In this document: positions 7,660 through 16,232 of the stretch, in pieces
How the letters are laid out: the number at the start of each line of letters is the position of its first letter
Numbering within the stretch: position 1 is the stretch's first letter
Origin: CAZJAD01 sp964543855
GTDB lineage: Bacteria; Electryoneota; RPQS01; DYHQ01
NCBI GenBank assembly: GCA_964543855.1
Contig: CAZJAD010000001.1
Span: 1-64,000 of the forward strand
Direction: 5' to 3'
DNA length: 64,000 nucleotides
The notes under the pieces: generated by a model
Databases searched by the model: none
The model's input: the letters and a program-made list of their open reading frames with translations, nothing else
Told to the model about the DNA's origin: nothing
Position numbers and translations under genes: made by a program

Positions 7660-9567
7660 TCACATTTTCTTCTGATTCATCAGCTGTTCCATCTCGTCCA
7701 CGAGACGGCCAAGGAGCTTCATGGTCTCTTCGACAGGTTCAGGGGTAGACATGTCGACGCCCGCTTTCTTAAGCAGCTCGATCGGGTAATCCGAGGAGCC
7801 GCTCTTGAGGAAACTCAGGTAAGCCTCGACCGCGCCCTCCTTCCCTTTCAAGATGTTCTGCGATAGCGCCGCGGAGGCCGCATACGAGGTGGCGTACTTA
7901 TACACATAGAAATTCCGGTAGAAGTGCGGAATGCGCACCCAGGTGTGGTCGTAGTAGTCATCGTAAGTCATGTGAGGCCCGTAATACTTCCGCAGCACAT
8001 CATGGTAAACCTCGCTCATGGATTCGGCGGTGATAGCCTCGCCGGCTTCGGCTCGCTCGTGGGCGAGCTTCTCCCACTCCGCGAACATGGTCTGCGTGAC
8101 GAGTGTCCCGCGAATCTGGTCAATCCATTGACTTAACAGGTAAAGCTTCTTGTCGAGGTCTGTGGTTTTTTTCAGCAAGTAATCCATGAGCAGAGCCTCA
8201 TTCGTCGTGGAAGCCACTTCCGCGACAAAGATCGTATATTCTCCATAGACGTAGGGCTGATTGTGAATCGTGTAATAGGTGTGCATCGAATGCCCCATCT
8301 CATGGGCTACGGTGAAGACATCGTCCAGTGTATTGTTGTAGTTGAGCAGCATGTAGGGATGGGTCGCGTACGAGCCCCAAGAATAGGCGCCGGTTCGCTT
8401 TCCCTCGGTCTCGCAGACATCCACCCAGCCGGATTCGAAGCCCGCGCTCATCTGGGTCAGATAATCCGAGCCCAACGGCGTCAGCGCTTCCTTGACCATC
8501 GCCACAGCATCGTCATACTCGACCTTCTCTTCCACTTCGGGAATGAGAGGAGCGGACATATCGTAGAGGTGAATTTCATCGAGCCCCATGAACTTGCGCC
8601 GCAATTCGACATACTTGTGCAACGGCGCGATATTGTCCGTCACGGCTTTGATGAGGTTCTCGTAAACCGCCACTTTCACATTGTCCTGGTCGAGTGAGGC
8701 TTCGAGACATGAAGAATAGCCGCGGGTTCGGGTATTGAAAATGTCCCTGGCGATGTTCGCCGCCATGGTGCTGGCGAAAGTGTTCTGGAAGCCGATGTAA
8801 GTTGTCATAAGTTTTTCTGCTGCCTCGCGGCGCACACGGCGATCCGGGCCCTGCATGAAGGCGTAGTAGCGGCCCTCCGAGAGCACGACTTCATCACCTT
8901 CCGAGTCCACGATGGTGGGAAACCGGATGTCCGTATCTCGCAGTGTTCGCATCACTTCCTGTGGACTCCGCATGACATCTCCCGCCAGAGCAATGATCCT
9001 CTCTTCTTCAGGCGAGAGCGTGTGTTCCTTCATCCGAAGTTCATCATCCAGATAGTGCCGGTAAACGGCAAGCTCATCGCTTCGGCTGAGGAAGTCCCCA
9101 ATCTTTTCCGGTGCAATGGCCACGATTTCGGGGGAGGCCCAGGCCACTGATTCGCTCACCTTCGTTCCCAGATTCATGATTCGATCACGCATTCCAATCG
9201 CTACCTGATCGCGTGTATCCTGGTCTTTCAAAAGGTAAGCATAACTCAGAGCCTTTTCATAGAGGAGAAAGAGTCTCTCACGAGCTCTGAAGAACTCGAG
9301 CATCCGGTCCGGTGATTGAGCGAGTGTTCCCTTGTATTGCTCCATGTTGGGGATCATTGCCTCGATGGCTTGGCAGTCCTTTTCCCAAAGAGCATGGTCG
9401 GAGTAGATGTGGTCGAGGCTCCACTTGTATCGTTCCGGAATCTCGGAGCGCTGCTTAAGTGCTTTGATGCCCTCAGCTCCTTGAATTGCGTCACTGAAGA
9501 GCAGGGCGGCAGGAATCAGAAGCACCAGCAACAGCCGGCTGCAAGGAAGTCCGTCAAGTCGACTCAT
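7660..9567 (-). CDS. pepF: Exported oligoendopeptidase F (M3B metallopeptidase)
   Basis: 635 residues from the ATG at 9567, which has GGAG 8 nt upstream; an in-frame ATG six codons earlier is less well placed. Zincin motif HEMGHSMH with the downstream Glu region typical of M3 peptidases, and full-length similarity to oligoendopeptidase F (N-terminal helical domain, then catalytic domain). It hydrolyses peptides of about 7-17 residues in other species. Most PepF enzymes are cytosolic. Here a hydrophobic segment LLLVLLIPAALLFSDAIQGA follows a short basic start, so this copy appears exported to the periplasm or beyond. A terminator follows at 7590-7623. Confidence 0.92.
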   Translation of the reverse strand: MSRLDGLPCSRLLLVLLIPAALLFSDAIQGAEGIKALKQRSEIPERYKWSLDHIYSDHALWEKDCQAIEAMIPNMEQYKGTLAQSPDRMLEFFRARERLFLLYEKALSYAYLLKDQDTRDQVAIGMRDRIMNLGTKVSESVAWASPEIVAIAPEKIGDFLSRSDELAVYRHYLDDELRMKEHTLSPEEERIIALAGDVMRSPQEVMRTLRDTDIRFPTIVDSEGDEVVLSEGRYYAFMQGPDRRVRREAAEKLMTTYIGFQNTFASTMAANIARDIFNTRTRGYSSCLEASLDQDNVKVAVYENLIKAVTDNIAPLHKYVELRRKFMGLDEIHLYDMSAPLIPEVEEKVEYDDAVAMVKEALTPLGSDYLTQMSAGFESGWVDVCETEGKRTGAYSWGSYATHPYMLLNYNNTLDDVFTVAHEMGHSMHTYYTIHNQPYVYGEYTIFVAEVASTTNEALLMDYLLKKTTDLDKKLYLLSQWIDQIRGTLVTQTMFAEWEKLAHERAEAGEAITAESMSEVYHDVLRKYYGPHMTYDDYYDHTWVRIPHFYRNFYVYKYATSYAASAALSQNILKGKEGAVEAYLSFLKSGSSDYPIELLKKAGVDMSTPEPVEETMKLLGRLVDEMEQLMNQKKM

Positions 9568-9634
9568 TGGTAGATCTCCATCCATATGGGGAATATTGGA
9601 ATGACCGAAGATGAGCTTCAGTCAATCGATAACA

Positions 9635-10393
9635 TCAATCGCTGGACAATCCGGCTTCGTACTCCTCGCTCTCCGTCTGGCGTTTGCGCTGGATAATCGT
9701 ACCGACGATGATCGAGATCTCGTAGAGGAAGACAAGTGGGAAGGCCATCAGGAGCATCGTGAGCATGTCGGTGGTCGGTGTGGCGAACGCCGCGAGAATG
9801 AAGATGATCACGATGGCATAGCGCCGGTTGCGCCGGAAGAACTGAGCAGGCACGAGTCCGGTTGCCATCAAGACTCCCATCACAAGGGGAAGCTGGAAGA
9901 TGACGCCGAAGGCGAGCAGCAGAAAGACAACCAGACTGATGTAGTTGCGAAGACTCCAGAAATTCTGCAAACCGAATTGGGCAAAAGAGCCGAGAAAGCC
10001 GAGTGCGGCGGGAAGAACCAACCAGGCGAAGAGCACTCCTCCAAAAAACAGCAGGGTCGACACCAAGGCAATCGGGCCAATGTACTTACGTTCATTGGGC
10101 TTCAAACCCGGTCGAACAAAACCCCAAAGCTGGAATGCGATGAAGGGCGCCGCGATGATAACGCCCAGCAGGAGCGCGATCTTGATCTGGACGACGAAAC
10201 CGTCACCCGGCGCCAACAGAGCCAGAGTACCCGGCACAGCCCTATGGAACGGAGTGCAGAGAAACCCCTGCACCTTAGGCGCGAGCAACAAACCGGCTAT
10301 GATGCCGACCACGATCGCGGCGAGAGACCAGAGAAGGCGTCGCCGAAGCTCCTCCAGGTGATCCCAGAAACTAAGTGTACCGGCCTTGGCCAA
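9635..10393 (-). CDS. tatC: Sec-independent translocase subunit TatC
   Basis: 252 residues with six membrane segments. The family start is clear: FWDHLEELRRRLLWSL, with the conserved Glu and Arg that bind the twin-arginine signal. A second landmark, the FLCTPF region, follows. TatC is the receptor core of the twin-arginine translocase that exports folded, often cofactor-bearing, proteins. The start appears to be TTG at 10393 without a clear Shine-Dalgarno sequence; no better start is available. No tatA or tatB lies nearby. Confidence 0.95.
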   Translation of the reverse strand: MAKAGTLSFWDHLEELRRRLLWSLAAIVVGIIAGLLLAPKVQGFLCTPFHRAVPGTLALLAPGDGFVVQIKIALLLGVIIAAPFIAFQLWGFVRPGLKPNERKYIGPIALVSTLLFFGGVLFAWLVLPAALGFLGSFAQFGLQNFWSLRNYISLVVFLLLAFGVIFQLPLVMGVLMATGLVPAQFFRRNRRYAIVIIFILAAFATPTTDMLTMLLMAFPLVFLYEISIIVGTIIQRKRQTESEEYEAGLSSD

Positions 10394-10998
10394 AGGAAAC
10401 TCGGACTAATGACCACGAATTTTTAAAAAATTACGCAAAGGCAGCTTCAATGTCAAGTGCCGCATTGCTTCTGTTTCCCAACGGATTGCACTCCACGACT
10501 GACGCATGTCACGCTGACGGCCAGACAATTTCATTTCCAAACCATCCTGTCGCGTGGATTCGCTCCGCTACTGAGAGCAAACCGATACGCGTTACCCAGC
10601 CCTTGCGAGAGAGTCGCTCTAATCGGTCGGTCACACAGCGATCAGAGGGTCATTTATCCACTTCAGCTCTGACTGCCGACCAAGGCCCTTCCTCCAGACG
10701 ACCGAGAACGGCGGGGCCTCTGGAGTGATGCCAAGTCAGGTGCCGATACTCCAATGCCGAAAAGGCGCGTACGGAGCGGATATCAGGGTTTCTGGGACCC
10801 CAAAGTGCCGGGTGCCGGGAATTTCTCTGAAGCTGAGAAAGAGGTTGCAATTCTCGAAAAATTGCATATATTTAGTAGAACCGAGAGAAAACAGACCTTG
10901 TGCGTCCTGCAGCAGATCGGGCGTTTTAGGGCATCGAGCCGAGGGCGGGTGAGGTCTAAGTTCAACCGATCATAGCACTTGCGAATGTCAGGAGAGAG
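10394..10998. other. Gene-free stretch between tatC and the selenoprotein candidate
   Basis: About 600 nt with no credible coding sequence. It contains an AT-rich near-palindrome at 10418-10432 just upstream of tatC, and a plus-strand promoter candidate at 10845-10872. Nothing else is recognised. Confidence 0.6.
10845..10872 (+). promoter_or_regulatory. Promoter candidate for the selenoprotein gene
   Basis: TTGCAA (10845-10850), 16-nt spacer, TATATT (10867-10872). The -10 region lies in a 13-mer, ATATATTTAGTAG (10866-10878), repeated exactly at 12724-12736 in the promoter of the next secreted-protein gene. The implied leader is about 120 nt. Confidence 0.5.
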
Positions 10999-11001
10999 AT
11001 G

Positions 11002-12381
11002 ATGGCAAAACGAATGTGCTTTGTACTTCTTGCGACGCTACTGGTGGCTCTCACAGCCCATGCCGTCGACAAAACGGTCCTCTTGGAGGGCTTCACGAAT
11101 ACGGGTTGACCGTCCTGCCCTTCCGCCGACCTGGTACAGGAATCGGTTCTTCTCGAATACGGGCCGGATCTGGCTCTGTGCATCAGGTATCATCCCTGGT
11201 GGCCATCGGACACGGACCCATTTTATCGGTACAATATCAGCCAAAACACGGCTCGCACAAACTACTACAATGTCAGTGGCACGCCGACCCTGAAAGTGGA
11301 CGGTGTTGAGACGCCGGATCCTTGGACGGCGGGCTCCATACGGAACGCGATTAACACGCGACTGACCGCTCGACCACCGTGCACCATTGAGGTGACGCCA
11401 GAGATCGACGGCTCCAATGTGGTGGCGACCGTTCAGGTAAGTGCGGTGCAAGACATGCACGCCAGCGACACCCGGCTCTTTGTCGCCCTGATTCATCTGT
11501 GTTATCGGTACGGATCAACGCACTGGTATCCATTTCGGAGAATGGCGCCCAGCACGAGCGGCCAGTCCTTCCAACTCGACGCCGGCGAGACCTACGAGTA
11601 TGTTGCCACCCTTGTGGCGGACGGCAGTTGGGACTTCACCAAGCTGCGGGTGATCGCGTTCGTTCAGAGATACTCGAGCAAAGAGGTCTTGCAGGCGGGT
11701 TACGCGGACGTCTTGCCACCGATGGTCGTGTATCTTAATGAGTTCATGGCTGATAATACCATGACGATTCAGGACCCACAGGGTGAATATGAAGACTGGG
11801 TGGAGATCTACAATCCCGGACCGGATCCGGTCAACTTCAACGGTGTATACCTGACCAACGATTTGGCAGACCCTGACAGATGGGCATTTCCGGACACAAC
11901 CGTGGATGCTGGTGAGCATCTCCTCGTGTGGTGCGATAACGACGTCTCAGACCCGGGGCTACACGCAAGTTTCATGCTTGCGCCGTACGAGGAACTCGCC
12001 CTTTACGGCAATGTCGATGCGTGCAGGTTCCTCATCGATCATATCGATTACGGCGCGATGCAAACGGATGTTTCCTATGGACGTGTTTGCGATGGGGAAC
12101 CATCGTGGACGCACTTCGATTACCCGACACCAGAGACGGTGAACGGGGTTTGCGCTGATACCGTGGATAACCTCGTCATCGTGCCAGCGGGAGACAACAT
12201 TCAGCTCATGTGGCAGAGCCTGCCGGGAGCGGGGAGTTACACGGTCTTTCGGCACAGCAGTGTGCCCTTCGGGCCTGAGCAACCCGACTCGATAGGATCT
12301 ACCACGGATACGACCTATCTGGACGCTGGAGTCGTACTGACCGATCCCATTGCGTTCTACCGAGTCACGGCCAGCCCGTAG
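11002..12381 (+). CDS. Candidate selenoprotein: secreted thioredoxin-fold (Omp28-like) protein with lamin-tail and FN3-like domains
   Basis: 459 residues if TGA 11107-11109 is read as selenocysteine. The ATG at 11002 has AGGAGAG 5 nt upstream; the ATG at 10999 is too close. The order is signal peptide (CFVLLATLLVALTAHA), then VLLEGFTNTG-U36-PS-C39, then the thioredoxin cis-Pro loop VSGTPTLKVDG, an immunoglobulin-like segment, a lamin-tail domain (about 243-378, NEFMADN, EDWVEIYNPG) and an FN3-like end. The frame is open on both sides of the single TGA, and TGA falls exactly where the first Cys of C-x-x-C is expected. A SECIS-like hairpin follows. Inferred role: extracytoplasmic thiol/selenol redox. 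Alternatives are a TGC-to-TGA pseudogene or a sequence error. The ORF from 11296 alone would lack signal peptide and active site. Confidence 0.68.
11126..11146 (+). promoter_or_regulatory. Bacterial SECIS-like stem-loop after the in-frame TGA
   Basis: CCGA-CCTG (11126-11133), apical loop GTA (11134-11136), CAGG-AA-TCGG (11137-11146). Eight base pairs with a 2-nt bulge. The apical loop opens with G, 24 nt after the TGA. As I recall the bacterial SECIS model, it asks for a small apical loop with G in its first two positions roughly 16-37 nt after UGA; this fits. The motif is short enough to arise by chance, so it supports but does not prove recoding. Confidence 0.55.
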
Positions 12382-12797
12382 AAGGTGCCGTGGTTTGGAG
12401 AGAAACAGACGGAACAGAGCATTTTTAGCCGCCGGATGTAGCTTGAGTGGCGCCGCCCGGCGGCTCTCTCACTGATATGGCCCGAGAGGGTGGCTTAGCG
12501 ACCCCTCGAAAGGCCGACGAATGGGCAGAGAAAAGGAGAGGCACGGAAGACGAAGCCGACCGGGAGTGGGTCGCCTGCATTGTGCCTCGATGGGTGTTGC
12601 GACGGCCGTTTTGGTTTATTTGTTCAATACCAGTGTTTTACCCTTGTGATCGTGTGGGTCACCGCAACCAGTCTCAAAGATGAGGTCCCGTCATGTTCCC
12701 CTTGACTTTGACAAGTGTGAGCTATATATTTAGTAGGGTTACTTTTGGAGTTTTTTTAGGAGTCCTAATGTCTTTTTTAGAGACGGGGAGACACGTC
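12382..12797. other. Gene-free stretch with promoter
   Basis: No credible gene. A promoter candidate lies at 12702-12730. A possible alternative start for the next gene (ATG 12768, AGGAG upstream) falls in its last part. Confidence 0.6.
12702..12730 (+). promoter_or_regulatory. Promoter of the 12.8-kb secreted protein
   Basis: TTGACT (12702-12707), 17-nt spacer, TATATT (12725-12730), followed by TAGTAGG. The same 13-nt -10 region occurs at 10866-10878. Confidence 0.65.
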
Positions 12798-14150
12798 ATG
12801 CAAGGATTGTCGAAGACTTTTGGTGCCCTACTAACGATCGGATGTCTGTTCGGCGTAGGTGCCTCTGCATTAGCACAGCCACTGACGGAAGTCCAGCTCA
12901 ATATGGCATTCTACGGACCTGAACAGAAGATGTACCTGACCGTGTCGTCATCAGGACCGTTTGAGGGGTATTTCGTTGCCCATCCCGAGACTCTCGTCGT
13001 GCCCGGCTACAATAGCAGCATTGTCATCACTGAGGAGATGGTAGCCAATGGGCAGCCGGCTCTGCTCAATTTCGAGTTGGAAGATCCGGATGGTATTCCT
13101 GTCGGAACGAGTATTGTGTTCCACTGTGACATATGGGAATACAATCCTCTTAGCGACGAGTTCCAACTTCGCGGCCCCGTGGAAGACGAGCTAACCGTGG
13201 TCGGACGCAACGGATGGGACTACGATTGGGATTGCGACCCGTATGTTCCGGATGAGGTCTCTACGGATCCCATGTTCGACTTCTGCATGTGGCTCTGCCA
13301 CCGGACTTATGTCATCCCGATCGTGTGCCACCAGCCTCTTCAGGGTGTGCCATTGTTCCGGATTCGACCGGGTTGCGATGAGGATCTCGAAATAGACCCT
13401 GAACACGAGTATAGCACCTGCAGCTGGGATACTTGCAGCAATGATGCGGACGAGACGGTGCTTAGCTGGCATGTTGTCATCACGGATACGGCCAACTGCA
13501 ACGCATTCCTGGTGATCATTTACTGCGATGCCGCACCGGGCTGTGCATGCCTGAAAGCGCCGGATTGGATTCTGCCGGTCGATCTGACAGCGTTCAACGC
13601 CTTTGCGGGCAACGGTTATGTGGATATCAGGTGGACTACAGCCACCGAGACCGACAACGACCATTTCGATATTTGGCGGCGAGTGGAGGGGCAGACTTGG
13701 ACGCGGATTGCTCAGGATATTGAGGGTCATGGAACCACCAGCGAGCCCCACAGTTACTCGTATCGTGACGCCTCGGTGACTCCGGGTGTAGCGTACGAAT
13801 ATCGGCTGGAGTCGGTGGATATCAATGGCCAGCGCCATCAGTACGACAACATCGCGGCGGCGACACCATATTCGGCTGAAGTTCCGGCAGCTTACGATCT
13901 GCGGCAGAACTACCCGAATCCCTTCAATGCCAGTACATCATTTGAATTCACACTTCGCGAGGGCGGCTGGATGAGCCTGAAAATCCATGACCTGTTGGGA
14001 CGGGAAGTCGCCACGGTAGTTGAAGGGAATCTTGAAGCCCGCCGCCATCAGGTGACTTGGAGTGCGGACGGTCTTCCATCGGGCATTTACCTCTACACGT
14101 TGAATGCGGGCGAGTTCACCCAGACCCGCAAGATGCTTTTGTTGAAGTGA
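12798..14150 (+). CDS. Secreted protein with sorting-like C-terminus, function unknown
   Basis: 450 residues from the ATG at 12798 (GGGGAG 7 nt upstream), which opens a clean signal peptide (GALLTIGCLFGVGASALA). ATG 12768 is an alternative start. The N-terminal half has no family I recognise. It is unusually Cys-rich for the window (about 12 Cys between residues 160 and 300), suggesting disulfides or metal binding. An FN3-like segment (TATETDNDHFDIW) then leads to the FlgD-Ig/type-A sorting-like domain (NYPNPFN, DLLGREVA, ending RKMLLLK). The last 170 residues closely resemble those of the next gene, while the N-terminal parts differ, so the two share a delivery module with different cargo. 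An export apparatus like T9SS is inferred, not seen. Confidence 0.75.
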   Translation: MQGLSKTFGALLTIGCLFGVGASALAQPLTEVQLNMAFYGPEQKMYLTVSSSGPFEGYFVAHPETLVVPGYNSSIVITEEMVANGQPALLNFELEDPDGIPVGTSIVFHCDIWEYNPLSDEFQLRGPVEDELTVVGRNGWDYDWDCDPYVPDEVSTDPMFDFCMWLCHRTYVIPIVCHQPLQGVPLFRIRPGCDEDLEIDPEHEYSTCSWDTCSNDADETVLSWHVVITDTANCNAFLVIIYCDAAPGCACLKAPDWILPVDLTAFNAFAGNGYVDIRWTTATETDNDHFDIWRRVEGQTWTRIAQDIEGHGTTSEPHSYSYRDASVTPGVAYEYRLESVDINGQRHQYDNIAAATPYSAEVPAAYDLRQNYPNPFNASTSFEFTLREGGWMSLKIHDLLGREVATVVEGNLEARRHQVTWSADGLPSGIYLYTLNAGEFTQTRKMLLLK

Positions 14151-14236
14151 CAAATCGCACTTGTCGTCCGACGAATTGGTGGGCGTATGGGGGGCGAATT
14201 CTGTAAGGAGACAATTGGATTTTGGAGTAGAAGGCG

Positions 14237-15241
14237 ATGAACAGAGTTTCGAGTAGTTTTTGTATCATTCTATGTGCTGTCATCGGGTTGTGGGGCAATA
14301 TGGCGGTGGCGGACTGTCCAGTGCCGGACCACGACATTCATCTGGGCGAAAGCATCTGCGTAACGGTTTGCTGGCAAAATTACACACCGGTCGGCGTCGT
14401 CACGCCTTACCCCTACAATGAGGATAACCCGTATCCCCCGGAATTCATCATCCTGCCCGGGTGCGATCCGGAGAGCACGCCGTGCGATGACACGACAGAT
14501 TGTGATCCCCCCTGCGAAGCTTGGTGGACTTTTGTAGATACAGTGCTGTTCTGGGGTCACAATTATGGCAGCGACAGCGCTTATTGGGCGCTGCTGGTCG
14601 GCAACAACTTCTTCTGCCCGGATGATACCTTCTGCGTCTGCGTGACATTCGAGCGGCAGTTGCCTGTGGACTTGATTGCGTTCTCGGCCACCGCCGGTGA
14701 CGGAGAGGTTCGGCTGAGTTGGACGACAGCAAGCGAAACAGACAATGACCACTGGATGATTGAGCGGAGCTTGGCTGCGACAGGTCCTTGGTCGGTTGTT
14801 CATGAGGAACCTGGACAGGGAACCGTGAGCACAGAGACCCGCTACAGCTATGTTGACCGGGGCGTGCAGAATGGTCTGACCTACTGGTATCGGCTGACCG
14901 ATGTGAGTCTCATGGGGGCACGGCGCTCGCACGCCGCGATCGATGCCACGCCGGGAAGCATGTCGGACATGGTTCCGAGCAATTTCGTGCTGAAGCAGAA
15001 CTTCCCCAATCCCTTCAACCCGACAACAACCTTCGAATTCGCTATTCCGCGACCCGGATTCGTCACTCTGAAGGTCTATGACCTCCTGGGACGCGAGGTG
15101 GCTAATGTGCTCGAAGGGAATCTGGAGGCTCGCCAGTATCAGGTCACTTGGAAAGCAACAAACTTGTCATCCGGAGTCTATCTCTATACTCTGACGGCTC
15201 CCGGCTTCTCAGACACGCGAAAGCTGCTCTTGATGAAATAG
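14237..15241 (+). CDS. Secreted Cys-rich protein with sorting-like C-terminus, function unknown
   Basis: 334 residues; GGAG 9-10 nt before the ATG; signal peptide (CIILCAVIGLWGNMAVA). The mature N-terminal part (about 27-140) is Cys-rich (DCPVPD, CVTVCW, PGCDPESTPCDD, CDPPCEAWW, FCVCV) with no recognised family. An FN3-like segment (TTASETDNDHW) and a sorting-like domain (NFPNPFNPT, DLLGREVAN, ending RKLLLMK) follow. It lies 86 nt after its paralogue with a terminator behind it, so the two are probably one transcription unit or a tandem duplication with exchanged N-terminal cargo. Confidence 0.75.
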   Translation: MNRVSSSFCIILCAVIGLWGNMAVADCPVPDHDIHLGESICVTVCWQNYTPVGVVTPYPYNEDNPYPPEFIILPGCDPESTPCDDTTDCDPPCEAWWTFVDTVLFWGHNYGSDSAYWALLVGNNFFCPDDTFCVCVTFERQLPVDLIAFSATAGDGEVRLSWTTASETDNDHWMIERSLAATGPWSVVHEEPGQGTVSTETRYSYVDRGVQNGLTYWYRLTDVSLMGARRSHAAIDATPGSMSDMVPSNFVLKQNFPNPFNPTTTFEFAIPRPGFVTLKVYDLLGREVANVLEGNLEARQYQVTWKATNLSSGVYLYTLTAPGFSDTRKLLLMK

Positions 15242-15266
15242 TATTAGTCACGAAGAAAATTTGCGA

Positions 15267-15299
15267 GCCTCGCTTGGGCAACCAAGCGAGGCTTTTTTT
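15267..15299 (+). terminator. Strong intrinsic terminator
   Basis: Perfect 11-bp stem GCCTCGCTTGG/CCAAGCGAGGC (15267-15277 with 15282-15292), loop GCAA, then seven T. It closes the secreted-protein pair. Confidence 0.93.
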
Positions 15300-15389
15300 G
15301 TAGTCCTCACGGCCTCTGCAGAAGGCCTGATACAGTTGCGGTTCAGGTGCCACGGTGCTCAGGCGCGAACATGTCAGAATTCGTAAGCC

Positions 15390-15418
15390 TTGACAATACC
15401 GTCAGAGCGGGCTATATT
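15390..15418 (+). promoter_or_regulatory. Promoter of deoC
   Basis: TTGACA (15390-15395), 17-nt spacer, TATATT (15413-15418). It lies inside the longest possible deoC ORF, which argues that translation starts downstream, at 15461. Confidence 0.7.
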
Positions 15419-15460
15419 ATAAACCTGATTATTGAGGCAATTGCCGGATCATCTGCGACT

Positions 15461-16153
15461 ATGAAAGGAGACGGTTCACTGATAGATATCGCCCGCCACA
15501 TTGATCATACCCTGCTACGGCCGGAGGCGACCGACGAACAGGTGCGCAGACTGTGTGAAGAAGCGAAGGAGTACGGATTCGCCGCCGTGTGCGTCAATCC
15601 GACTTATGTTTCTCTGGCCGCGAAACTCCTGCAGGATTCATCGACAAAAGTCTGCACGGTCGTGGGATTTCCGCTGGGGGCGCACCTGTCCGAGATCAAA
15701 GCCGTGGAAGCAGAGCACGCGATCCACGATGGTGCCAAGGAAATTGACATGGTTATCAATATTGGCGCCCTCAAGAATGGCGACGATGAACTCGTCTATC
15801 GCGATATCGCTGCCGTCGTCGATGTTTGTCACGATGGAGGCGCCGTGTGCAAGGTCATCATCGAAGCAGCGTTGCTGACCGATGACGAGAAGGTGCGCGC
15901 GTGTCAGGCAGCGCGGCGGGCGCGGGCTGATTTCGTGAAAACATCGACCGGATTCGGCCCCAGCGGCGCAACCGTGCATGATGTGGCCTTGATGGTTCAG
16001 ACTGTCCAAGGCACATCGATGGGTGTCAAGGCGGCTGGTGGCATTCGGAGCCTTGCCGACGCGAAGAAAATGATTGAAGCCGGTGCCACACGCATCGGCA
16101 CCAGTGCCGGCGTTCAAATCATGAAAGAATGGTCCCGCCTGTCAGAATCCTGA
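15461..16153 (+). CDS. deoC: Deoxyribose-phosphate aldolase
   Basis: 230 residues, normal for the family, with the TIM-barrel signatures [42 protein letters not shown] and FVKTSTGF with the Schiff-base Lys. It cleaves 2-deoxyribose-5-phosphate to glyceraldehyde-3-phosphate and acetaldehyde in deoxynucleoside salvage. The frame is open back to 15347, but the promoter at 15390-15418 and the family start favour ATG 15461. That ATG has no good Shine-Dalgarno sequence upstream (AAGGAG falls just inside the ORF), so the start is uncertain by a few codons. The aminopeptidase gene follows after 79 nt. Confidence 0.95.
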   Translation: MKGDGSLIDIARHIDHTLLRPEATDEQVRRLCEEAKEYGFAAVCVNPTYVSLAAKLLQDSSTKVCTVVGFPLGAHLSEIKAVEAEHAIHDGAKEIDMVINIGALKNGDDELVYRDIAAVVDVCHDGGAVCKVIIEAALLTDDEKVRACQAARRARADFVKTSTGFGPSGATVHDVALMVQTVQGTSMGVKAAGGIRSLADAKKMIEAGATRIGTSAGVQIMKEWSRLSES

Positions 16154-16232
16154 AGTGGTCAGGCCCGTAAGAGAATTGAGGCAGTGATGGAGCGTCCGGA
16201 TTCTGGTCGAATCCGAAACCACAGGAGTGCTT

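Noticed and set aside
11296..12381. Separate gene beginning after the in-frame TGA
   Set aside because: It would start inside the thioredoxin domain from a GTG with no ribosome site and no signal peptide, although its domains are extracellular types.
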